A stretch of DNA of 64,000 nt from Dipetalonema caudispina (Eukaryota; Nematoda; Chromadorea; Rhabditida; Onchocercidae): positions 62,001 through 126,000 of the forward strand of contig JABVXV010000033.1 of assembly GCA_013365325.1 (NCBI GenBank), written 5' to 3'. Below are positions 54,001 to 64,000 of the stretch, piece after piece. The notes beneath the pieces were generated by a model. It had not been told where the DNA came from, did no database searches, and was given only the letters and a program-made list of their open reading frames with translations. The position numbers were made by a program, and so were the translations under genes. Numbering within the stretch: the stretch's first letter is position 1; each line of letters starts with the position of its first letter.

Positions 54001-54749
54001 ATCAGTTTGCATTGCGTTAATGAATTATTAGTTTTTAAAAAAATGAAAGGATTTGGATTTCGAAATTAACGTCCTGTTTTTTTCCTTCTTTTTATTTTCG
54101 AATTTGTCGTATTTCTAGGTTAACATAAATTGTTTCGTTGAATTATTCAAGTGGCTAGTGGGTAAATCACTACATACATTACCAGCTATTGTTACTGGAA
54201 TTGTCGATGAACACTTTACACCATTCAACGAAGAACAGAAACAAAAGGTGATTTTGCTTTAAATTTAATTTTCTATTAGTGCTGACCATTGAGCAAGTCT
54301 CCTGCTTCCTTAGAAGTTATACAGCAATTTATTAAAATAAAACTCAATACTTCATATAAATTATCAAAAAATACCATGTAATACCGATAGAAATCATTAT
54401 TTTTGTTGTAGTTCTACGAAATAACTCTTTTCAGCTAAGGAGTCAGCGAGATCGACTAAGTTGAGAGGTTAAGGAACTTTTATCAGATAATGGTATCCTC
54501 CTATTTCCATCGTTTCCAACTGAGGCACCTTATCATCACCAACCACTCTTTACTCCATTAAATTTCGCTTATACAGCTCTGTGGAATACGCTGGCTCTTC
54601 CAGCCATACAGTGTCCAATGGGTTTGAACAGTCATGATATTCCGCTTGGTGTACAAGCTATCGGTGCGCCAGGATCTGATTCTTTGTTGATAGCAGTGGC
54701 TCAGGATTTGGAAAAAGGATTTGGTGGCTGGAAACCTATGAATACCTAA
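51100..54749 (+). CDS. FAAH2-like fatty acid amide hydrolase, apparently disrupted (possible pseudogene)
   Basis: Amidase-signature serine hydrolases of this type cleave fatty acid amides at membranes. Nine exons: 51100-51288, 51756-51920, 52175-52311, 52486-52742, 52960-53072, 53161-53304, 53712-53877 (approximate end), 54119-54247, 54435-54749. An N-terminal membrane segment (ILKPLLFIISRIYFTLISYL) is followed by the amidase core. The Ser-cisSer-Lys triad is intact: K133 in GVPFTLKDS, S208 in SGGSSGGEA, S232 in GSDIAGSIRIP, with FAAH spacing (75 and 24 residues). The C-terminus matches FAAH2 (LPAIQCPMGLNSHDIPLGVQ, FGGW). Two lesions: the donor after exon 6 reads GAAAGT instead of GT (53305), and an in-frame TGA lies at 54462-54464. 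Either one would remove conserved C-terminal sequence. Family identity is secure; function is doubtful unless these are assembly errors. Confidence 0.85.
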
Positions 54750-56090
54750 TATATACTATTACATTAGGATCATTTATGTATTTTGAAAAGATGTCTCTAT
54801 ATACTGAAATAATCTTCAAAAAAAAAAAAAAAAAAATCTTCAATTTTTCAAGCATATCTATTTCGAATTCATTTCGATGTCCTCATTATGCTTTGGTTAA
54901 TTGGTGATTGATTTCTTCTGGCCAAACGTGACCGTCCAAGGTACAATTTGAAGATTTGAATTAATTAAAAGCGTGCTATTTTGTGCAAGATCTTTTTATT
55001 TTGTAAACAATATTGTGACTTTGTTTATCTTTCATCCATCTCTACGACAATGTCTCTCTCCTCCATCTCTAACACTGTTGAAAAAAGCAAATGTAGTGAA
55101 TTAGACTTGCGAATTGTTATCATTTTATTGACTACTGTTCATGTCATCTGTACAGCTGACATTATATATCTTTTTCAGTCATCAACTTGCAACTTTCGAT
55201 AATTTATCGTGTCATTTTGAAAATAGATCTTTTCTTATTTACCAGTGTAGCAACATATAGAATTTCTGTTTTTTGATGAAGTTAATTTGTGGTCGTTGAA
55301 AAAATCATGTTGGAATACGGAGTATTTATAATTAGTGATTATATGAAAAATTCGTTTACCATTCGCTGTGATTTTTTTGTTTATTTCTCTTTGATTTGCT
55401 TTCTGTATTTTTGTATCTTTGTGTCAGTTATTTTTATATTACAATTAAAATACCTCTTATTATGAACGTTCTTTTTCATCTTGCTGTTTAAACTGTACAG
55501 CAGTCACTTTCTTGTTTCCCATCAATTTAAAAATTCTGTAGTGAAGTTTCAAAAAAGTTTGAGATCATGAATTAGCATATATGTAGTGGATGTACACTAT
55601 TTTTTTGAAGCATCTTTTATGCTACACGAATTATGAATGATTATTGAGATCAAGAATCAAAAGGTCATTCTACATGTGCATCTCTCCTCACTAAAGGTGA
55701 GGTAATTGACTGCAGGATTATGCTTGAGCTACTGAATTTGATAAACTTAGTTCCGATTAGCGAAGGTGTATCGGTGTTTACTTCATAGCCTTAATGCGAA
55801 ATAATATGGGAATATTGTCCTGCAGTATATCTCACTTCAGCAGTTCCTTTTTTTTCGGCTTTTGCTATTCTTAAATTCTGACAAAGGTCAAATTTCATGG
55901 CAGTGGAATGAAGTACTTTGTTATTTTAAAGGCTATCGGTTGTTTTGCATGTTGTTTTTCTTTTTTCTTTTTGCATTGCAAATTTTGTGCATCGAAAAGT
56001 ACTTCTCTTCTAAGGAGATTTTTAATGAAGTTTTTATGATTACTTCCAGGTAATTGCTGGGATGGAGACAAAACTTGTTGGAGCATAGCA
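54750..56090. other. Intergenic region between the amidase gene and ANKFY1
   Basis: About 1.3 kb with no supportable gene. It starts with an A-run at about 54820 after the amidase and ends with an acceptor-like TTACTTCCAG at about 56050, forty bases before the ANKFY1 ATG; that site could be the spliced-leader site of ANKFY1. Confidence 0.5.
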
Positions 56091-59000
56091 ATGACAGATT
56101 TCGTAGAATTCCTTCAAGCGGAGCACGTTAAATTGCTGCAGAATTATTCCGATTTGCAGAAACGTTATGATATATTGGCAGCAGCTACGGAGAACGATGA
56201 AGCTTGTATTGGTGACACTTCGAAACTTTCATTCGTGCAAAAGCTTGTGGCGAAAATTACTGAAATATATGACAACGATTTGTATAGGTTTTGATTTTTT
56301 CATGCATTTCAGTTGTCTTTCTTTCTTTCTTGGCAAAATAAGTATCTTTTAGGTGATTTCATAGGTTAATTATTATCTATTCATTGAAGGACAAACTTTT
56401 CACCGAAGAAAGAATCGGTTTTATCGAGTGAATTGAAATTATTCTAATGTTTAACGTGATATAAATTCATCTTGCAGCGATATAACAATTCACTGTGATG
56501 GACATCAATTTCGAGGTCATCGCTTAGTGATTGCAACAAGAACAGATTATTGGGATGATCTTTCGGGAATTGATCGCATTGAATTTGAAGGTTATGGTTG
56601 TCATGTATTTTTCATATATATTGCTATAAGTTGCTGTAGAATTTTTTATTATGCTGCTGCAGTTAAAAAATTCAGATGTATTAAAGGTAGGATCGAGTTA
56701 TATTGTTATGCTAGTTTACATTTTTCCAGAAATTTTTCCTTATTTGGAAATATATCATTTTGTTTGTTTTTATTTGCAGATATTGCTTACAATATAGGCC
56801 GTGCTGTTTTGAAATGGATGTACACAGATCATATTGACTGTCTATTGGGAAATCGTTGTCTGATGGAAATATTCACAGCAGCTGTTAAGTATCGCTTTTT
56901 AGACTTACAGATAAGGTTATTTTGGAGAAATTTTGAAGTCTTCATTTCCGTAAGTGTTGTTCAACAACGTGTAGATAACTGATATGTAGATAATTTTTGT
57001 TAAAGTATTTTGAAGTCTTCATTTCCGTAAATGTTGTTCGTGTTGTTCAACAGTTGCATTGAATAGTTACTGTACGATACTCTTTTCATTTATTTCATCC
57101 CTCATCTTCGATATGAGTGTTTCCAAGTTGAACCGACGTGGTTATGAATTAATCGAAAGCAAATGTTAAACTGATATGTAGATAATTTTCGTTAAAGTAC
57201 GAATTTCAGATGCGAATTGCTTCTGCTAGGTCGAATTGATTATGACAGCTGTTTGATGCTGTATGAATTTGCAAGCAAAAATAATCTGGTGCAATTAAAA
57301 GATAACTGTAAGAAAATGATTAAGGCAAGATGGAATCAATTCAGTGCTGATGATTTTACTAAAATGTCTGCTTCATTATTATATGATCTTATCAAGAGGT
57401 TAGCGAAAGGGCTTGCTGTTTGTTGCTTTTTGTTAATAATTTTCATGATTTCTTCCTTTAGTTTTTCGTTCTGTTCTCATCCTTGTTATCGATTAATAGT
57501 GATAAGAGGCGATTTATTTTGAACTGCTATCTCAGTTCTACAATATACCTCATCTTTGCTGTAACTTATATTAAACTTTTATCATATCCAACATCGAATA
57601 GTTCACTTCATAAACTACGTATTTTCACACAATTTAAGTAGTTCATCACTAGGATTATCTTAAGTGATAAAATACTAACTTAAACTTTGAAGCTCTTCAG
57701 TGGAAGTAATAGTGATAAATTTCAGCCATTCTGAACATGCATTGCTTCCAATTATTCGGCTAAAGCGTAATGATGTATTACTTCTCTTCTTTATTGAACG
57801 TTTTCAGGAAGTAAGTTTATTTCCTCTTCTTTTACTTTAGCATTTTTAACAGTTTAATCATGTTTTCGCAAAGATACTTATTATAAGAAGTATCTTGTTA
57901 GTCATTCATGCTGCCGTCAAAAGTTAGGAAAAACAAGGTGGCTTTCAACATTTGATTATCTGTTAAATAATAAATTTCGACACTCTTGTCTTACTGCTTA
58001 TTCTAGTGCTAGCTATTATTTTCGTAGTTTTCTTATACCCGTCATTTATTTTTTTAAAATCTTTTTCCTTTACAAAACATGATCTGTTAAAGTTGCCTAA
58101 ATTGTGCAATGAAGAAGTCGGCAGTACTTTTCCACTGGAATTGGCTTTGGAATCTGATCAGATAGAAATTGCAACATCTTTGATTAATCATCATGCGGAT
58201 GTGAATGTTATTGATAGTAATGGTAGAACGCTGTTGATGAGGATGCTAGTGAAAAGTGAGTTCTTCTACTGAGAAAATAAGAATTGATATGTGACTAATA
58301 TCGAGAATCTAATGCTGATTATTTATTAGTTGTAACCTTTCTGGTAATCGTAATCGTAATTGGTTCACGAAGATAGTTTTTAAGTAATGCTCAAGATTAT
58401 TGTGATTTTGAGGTTTTGCTTTTTATCTCTTGGATTCGTCCTATTTCTTTTTCGAACTTTTCCTGATTACCATTCTTTCCCGATTAAGTCATAAGAAAAA
58501 AAGGAAGTGCACAATGACTGCATTACAGCATATAGAGCGATAATGTTGAATGAGCAGGCAATAACAATATTTCACTCAAATCATGTTTTTTATAACTATT
58601 CGCCAAAAAAAAAATTGAACAAGCAAAACTTATTGGAAAGGATCCTAATGTAAGGTTGGAAAATAGACCTGTTTTACATTTTTGGTCTACATTTTATCCT
58701 CTTTTCAGATAAAGTTAATGCATTGGTTTTTTTAACTCAAAATGGAGCCAACTTTGATTATAAAGTTGGTTTAACCGGTGAAAATTTATTGCATATTGCT
58801 GCATCAACAAAGTGTTCTTATGACTTAATTGAATGGCTGTCGTCCAACTTAAATCATTTGAATATCAATGATGTCGATTGCAACTTAAAGTAAGCTATAT
58901 AAAATTATAATGAGACACGAACTGAAATATGGATTAAATGAAATAAATCTATATAAGTAAAAGAAGTACGTAAAGTATGATTTTGTTGGAAGACAGAAAA

Positions 59001-62000
59001 ACTTCTAACAAATAGAGTACAATTTGAAATTAAGAACTCGAGATTACCAAAAATTCTAGAAAAGGATATATTCCAAGTTTTCACTAATTGCGAGGATTTT
59101 TTTCGAGGACTCCACTTATACGAGCCGTTGATTCGGAAAATATGAAAATGATTGAGTTACTTTTACAAAAACCTACGGTAGATGTCAATAAAATGGATCG
59201 GAACGGATGTTCGCCGATAACATCCGCGCTTTTCAAAGTTAGAAACATGGCATTAGCGGAATTGATTGTAAAAGCAGGAGCTGATTTGAACGTTCTTTAT
59301 AAAGGTTTGTTATAATGTCATCACGATATTTTTCATATTACTGACCTTTGCATTTTTATTTAGTTGCAAATTAGTTATCCATAACCAGCACTGTCTGATT
59401 AGAAGTGATATACAGTTTTATCATTTCTCTTATTTTATTCGCCCTAATATATTAAATTGTTGTATGCAAAAGATGATGGGACACTCAGTAGATTTCCAGT
59501 TATATAAAGAGGGAAATACAATTAACTCAAGTTAGTTCAAGTTTATTCTTAAGCTTTTGATTCAGTTAAGAAACGTTAATCCCAAACAAGTGTGAGGATA
59601 CAGAAAGATTATTGGATGTGATTAAGAAAATTAGGCTGTTGTTTCTTCTGTAACTTTTAAAATTAAATTTTCAACAGAAATTGCTCTTACATAATAAGAG
59701 ACATTGTGGTATGGCAGGTATTTTGGTAAGGGTTGCGAATCTTTTAATTGTGCAGGAAAATGTTATAAAGCAAATCAAGTATTGTTTGAAGATTGAAATT
59801 TGTTTTAAACATTTTTTGGAAATTTATCTGTTTTTAGGTGTTCCCATGATTCATTATGCAGTTTATACTAGCAATTTGGATGCAGTACAGTTCTTATGTA
59901 GGCACAGAGTGGATGTGAATAAAAGAACGACAGAAGTACATATTTTTGTTGATTTATTTCAGTTTGAAATTTTCATATTACAACTGAATAAATTATGAAT
60001 AAGAAACACTTCCAGTTTTCAATACTTATTGCTTAATTTAAACTTCAAATTACTTGTGTGTATTCTTTAAATTAATGTTTAGGGCATGCTACCATTGCAA
60101 ATTGCTGTAGATTTTGAAAATGTCAATATGGATCTCATCCAAATACTTATGCGGTCTGGTGCAAATATTTCTCTAAAAATTTCGGACTTTTGTGAAACTT
60201 TGCTTCACCACATTATCGGTAAAGAAAATGGCGATGAAATTTTGAAAGTTTGTATCGAAAATGGTAGCTACAATGGTTTGTTTTGTTATTTTTAGATATA
60301 TATAATCGCATTTTACTTATTCTGCTAATACTAGAATAGACTGATGTCATGAACTTTTTTATGAATCATAAACTTTTTTTTTACGAATGGCTTTGTTCTG
60401 CTTCTAGTCTCACTTCCATTAGAACATTTGCTATACGGAATGAATAAACGATTCTCGCGATCGCATAATCCTATTTCTCTTGAATAAATAGGCAGTTATT
60501 TTAGAAGACGTTTTCGCAGTCGTGGATGCAAACGGTCACACTCCTATTGCAAAAGCCCTGTTAACTGGTAAGTTTCGAAGTGCTGAGCTTTTGATAAAAG
60601 CAGGGGCTAACGTAAATGAAAAGGATCCGAAAGGAGTATCTCTTCTGATGCGAGCTATCAATAACAAATTAGACGACGCTGCGGTATTTCTGTTGGATCA
60701 TGGTACAGACATTTCAGGATGGTAAGAACTCTGTACTTTGTTCTCAAGTTTTCAAGTTTTGCTCAAAAATGGAATATTTCTAAAACTCGTTTCACTTGTT
60801 ACTAGTTAAGTCAAGAGTCTTTTAAAAATACCACTCTTCACTTTTTTACTCATGTTATCATCCCCTTCAAAATCTTTTACAGTATTTCCGAGAAAGACTG
60901 TTTTTCTTTGGCGGTTGAATTTTCTCTCCTCAAAACAGTTCGCCGTCTTTGCACTTTTACTGGCGAGAACGAAAAGTATATGAATGCTTCATTATTATGG
61001 GAAGCTTTGCAGCAAGGTTAGCTGTTGAATACTGTAAATAACGACCGTCTTTGTATTTCAACTTTTCTTAAACATCAAAGTGAAATGTAAGAGTTTTTGA
61101 TGAACATAGGTTATAGCTGTTTTATATTTGGAGCACTGCATAATAAATTCAGGCTCATTTGAAGTCGCAAAAGCTTTGATTGATAGTGGCTGCGATTTGA
61201 ACGGTTGGTTTTACAATGAAAGTGGCAATTGTCGCCAAACATTGCTACACAAAGCGATTGGCCTGAAGTTGCATGATGCGGCCATTTTCTTGATTGATGC
61301 GTGAGGATTTTTATTTCACTTTACTTCTCGATATATAGGATACGGTCCTGAACAGGAAGAAGCTAACGGTGCCGGTTATTAAACTTGGGCCCGTTTTATG
61401 AGTATTCTTGACCTGCCAGTATACAGCAGAGTTTTCTCAGCCACTTTGAGACTTCTGGAATTTTTGGCACTTCGGTCGGTTTTATGGATATTTAAATTGA
61501 ATCATTGCAGTGGATGTGATATTGATGCTCCGGAACAAAGACAAATTAATGGGGAGCAATCCAGTAGAGACACTCCGCTACTTGCTTGCATTCGTTCTGA
61601 CTTTGACGATGTTGCATTGTGCTTAATTGAACGAGGAGCTAGGCTAGACAGGAAGGTAATAGTCTTATTGTACTCGCCTAATTACTGGTTTTTATTTTAG
61701 ATTCCGAAAGCTATTTTTAAAAATTTAGGATGCAGAGGAACGTTCGGCTATCCATTTAGCGATTTATAAACAGAATATGACAATCCTGAAAGAATTATTG
61801 AGTAATTGTAATCCTGGTTTGCTTCTGGATACGGATTGTTACGGAAATACACCTCTGGATATAGCGATCGAAATACGTAATTACTTGGCCGCTGAGACTC
61901 TTATCAAAAAAGCACCGAACTTAATCACGCAGGTTATGAATTCAATATATATCAAGATTTAAAAATTTGCAAAATCAAAAATTTAATAAGAAGGAGAATT

Positions 62001-63994
62001 AGATTTAGAAGTTCAAATTTTTAGTGTATGTTAATTTACAGGTGGATAAGAATGGCGAGATGTTATTGCACAAAACAGTGAGAGCAACTGATTTGGAATC
62101 AGTGCTTTTTTTGATAACTACCAGTTTTGATGTTAATGCTTGTGCTCAGAATGAGTCATGTGTTACCGCCCTGCATCTTAGTGCTCAGTATGGCAGCGAA
62201 ATTATAATGCGAAATTTGGTAAATTAATAAATTTAGTGAACTTTGCAGTTAACTTTGCTTTCACAACAAATGGAGGTGAATTAGAATATCTTATAAAATC
62301 TTTTTCTCTTATTGAAATAATTCAATAAAATTCAAGGCAATAGCTCAACAAAATCTTTGAATTTGGAAAAATTTTTCTCCTTGTACAAAACTAAGAACAT
62401 ATATTAACCTGCTGCTTCTTTGAAATTCATTTCCCAAATGATAAAACAAACATCTTTTTTGTAAATTGAAAGAAATGAGTTCTTTAGATTGAATTTCTGT
62501 ATTTTAATAATCATAAAAATCACCAGCAATATTAAGATACACTGAAGCTTATTCGGCATACAATGTAAATGTAAGGTAAATTAACATTAAAAATTGACTT
62601 ACCATGTGTTGCAGATTTTAGCCGGAGCTGACGTCAGCGCAATCAGTGCTGATGGTTTTACACCACTGCATGTTGCTGCATATAATAATCACGAAGCGTT
62701 GTGTATGATTTTATTGGAAAACGGTGCCCAGCCTAATGTTCCAGACGCATTGGGGAACACACGTAAGTTAATTTTAGCGCAGTTATTTTGGTTAGTTGGA
62801 TGTAATTTAAATGGTTCAAGTAATAATTCAAGTTTAATTTTACTTCCATGTGATTACTGCGAAATCGTAATATTTTATGAAATTATATATTGTAGACAAA
62901 GCTTCGTTAGTTTCGATAGTGATATTTTTTTCGTTTCGAATATTCGTTGAATATTTAAGCGTTGCATAGAGCCGTATCAGGAGGAAGTGTAGCCTGTGTT
63001 AATGTTCTGATTAGCGACTCGCGAATAAATTTACGTGCTGTTAATAAAAAGTAAGTTCTATTGTTCGCTTATGTGTGGTAAGTTATAGGAACTTTCTTCT
63101 GTAAGAAATATCACGATTGGTGCACACATTGTGATACGATTGCACACTAAACATTGCTATTTATTATTATTCTACTCATGATGCTAGCCGTTTATTTTAA
63201 TTTAACAGTCCAAAGATGTTGCTGATTCAAGTTACGTACCTCAGAATTCTTGAACTTATGACAGGATATTCATTGGTCCTCAGTTTAGTCGTCAAAAAAC
63301 TTCTTGCGAAGTTAAAAATGTGTTTACTTATATTGTCGTTATTGACAGAGACATGTAAAAATTTGAGTATTTTCTCAGGCAGCAGAATGCTTTGTTCTTT
63401 ACTGCTGGAGATTTGTCAAGAACAAATTCGTTGGATATACTGCAGATGTTTCTCAATGCTGATCCTCAGTTTCCTTTAGATGCAAAAGATGTGGATGGAT
63501 TTACAGGTTCCCTTTACTTTATTGAACTGAACGGAATTGAAACAGATTTGAAAATAGTTGAATTTGCAAAACCCTTCATACTGTAATTCGCTGTTATGTC
63601 TCACGGCGGCTAATACTGTACTGGTTCCGCTAAAAGCTGCATTGCCTTTAAAAGTTGATTAGGTAATTGGAATTCTGAACGTAATTTGATTTACTTAATT
63701 TATGAAAATTGGATGATATAGTTCAAATATCAACTCAGATTTTCTAGAATAGCTAGGTTCTTTTGGTATTCATTTTATGTTTTATTCATGATTGAAATTG
63801 CAATTATTCACATCCAATTATAGAGCTTACAAACGTTTTACTTGCAGTATTTTTGTTGTCATATTTGAAAGGGAATGAAAATATGTGTCATGCATTGCTA
63901 CGGTATGGTGTTTGTTTGGGTATTGTCAGTCAAGCAGGTATCTCAGTTTTCAAACATGTGACGCCAACAAAGCAGCTCCTTTTTTCATTATTAG
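56091..63994 (+). CDS. ANKFY1: Rabankyrin-5 (ANKFY1), BTB and ankyrin-repeat part; FYVE domain off the right edge
   Basis: Rabankyrin-5 is a Rab5 effector that binds PI3P and promotes macropinocytosis and endosome transport. About 20 exons follow human ANKFY1: 56091-56287, 56478-56590, 56780-56915, 57210-57398, 57726-57810, 58093-58255, 58709-58889, 59108-59304, 59838-59935, 60083-60275, 60505 or 60520 to 60721, 60883-61016, 61153-61300, 61511-61655, 61729-61932, 62042-62218, 62615-62761, 62960-63050, 63379-63506, 63848-63994. A coiled-coil start (LQAEHVKLLQNYSDLQKRY) leads into a BTB domain (DITIHCDGHQFRGHRLVIAT), then many ankyrin repeats (for example DANGHTPIAKALL, DGFTPLHVAAYNNHEALCMI). 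The last exon ends VTPTKQLLFSLLG, matching VATKQLLFRLLDM just before the human FYVE finger. Three introns end in AAG or GAG rather than YAG. Confidence 0.93.
56931..57200 (+). repeat. Interrupted duplication inside an ANKFY1 intron
   Basis: A 77-bp block (56931-57007) is duplicated directly after itself. Part A (TTTTGAAGTCTTCATTTCCG and on) recurs at 57008-57052. Part B (AACTGATATGTAGATAATTT and on) recurs at 57170-57200. About 117 bp of unrelated sequence separates A and B in the second copy, against 11 bp in the first. The second B copy runs to within ten bases of the 3' splice site at 57209. Confidence 0.75.
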
Positions 63995-64000
63995 GTAGTT

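Noticed and set aside
54981..55202. 73-codon plus-strand ORF between the amidase and ANKFY1
   Set aside because: AT-rich chance frame with no splice context or recognisable domain.
63209..63378. Acceptor at 63208 opening an ANKFY1 exon
   Set aside because: The exon starting at 63379 joins 63050 in phase and matches human ANKFY1 without a gap; the 63209 frame does not match.

Overview
The window is nuclear DNA of a nematode. It is AT-rich and intron-dense, with GT-AG introns mostly of 100-700 bp. Several start codons sit just downstream of pyrimidine-AG acceptors that look like spliced-leader sites. The S-adenosylhomocysteine hydrolase and CCT-theta proteins read as nematode-like. A filarial (Onchocercidae) source is my guess from base composition, intron style and gene density; it is not proven. 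I see no viral, bacterial or intact transposon genes, no rRNA or tRNA, and no CRISPR.

Layout. 1-14209 (minus): about 33 exons of the TOR kinase gene (mTOR/let-363), covering the HEAT repeats and part of the FAT domain; the kinase domain lies off the left edge. 14.2-16.6 kb: divergent intergenic region. 16.6-25.9 kb (plus): a type II Golgi coiled-coil protein (GOLM1-like), anamorsin/CIAPIN1 (Dre2), and a small basic-tailed protein of unknown function. 28.4-31.2 kb: a divergent pair, a single-pass membrane protein (minus) and a secreted low-complexity protein (plus). 33.8-41.5 kb (plus): CCT8 and then S-adenosylhomocysteine hydrolase. 41.97-42.76 kb (minus): mRNA-export factor NXT1 (p15), with a six-copy 61-bp tandem repeat just upstream. 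44.1-46.6 kb (plus): a small type I membrane protein. 48.65-50.39 kb (minus): another single-pass membrane protein with a long Ser/Asn/acidic tail. 51.1-54.75 kb (plus): an FAAH2-like amidase with a damaged splice donor and an in-frame stop. 56.1-64.0 kb (plus): Rabankyrin-5 (ANKFY1), with its BTB domain and ankyrin repeats present and its FYVE finger off the right edge.

Most genes are unlinked housekeeping functions: growth signalling, Fe-S assembly, protein folding, the methyl cycle, mRNA export and endosome traffic. CCT8 and AHCY are 540 bp apart on one strand, each with an acceptor-like site before its ATG, so co-transcription is possible. The three small membrane proteins and the secreted protein resemble nothing I recognise and are probably lineage-specific. 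I found no convincing new multi-gene system. The observations most worth checking are the two lesions in the amidase gene, a structured GC-rich element in a TOR intron, a short terminal-inverted-repeat element, and the uncharacterised membrane proteins.
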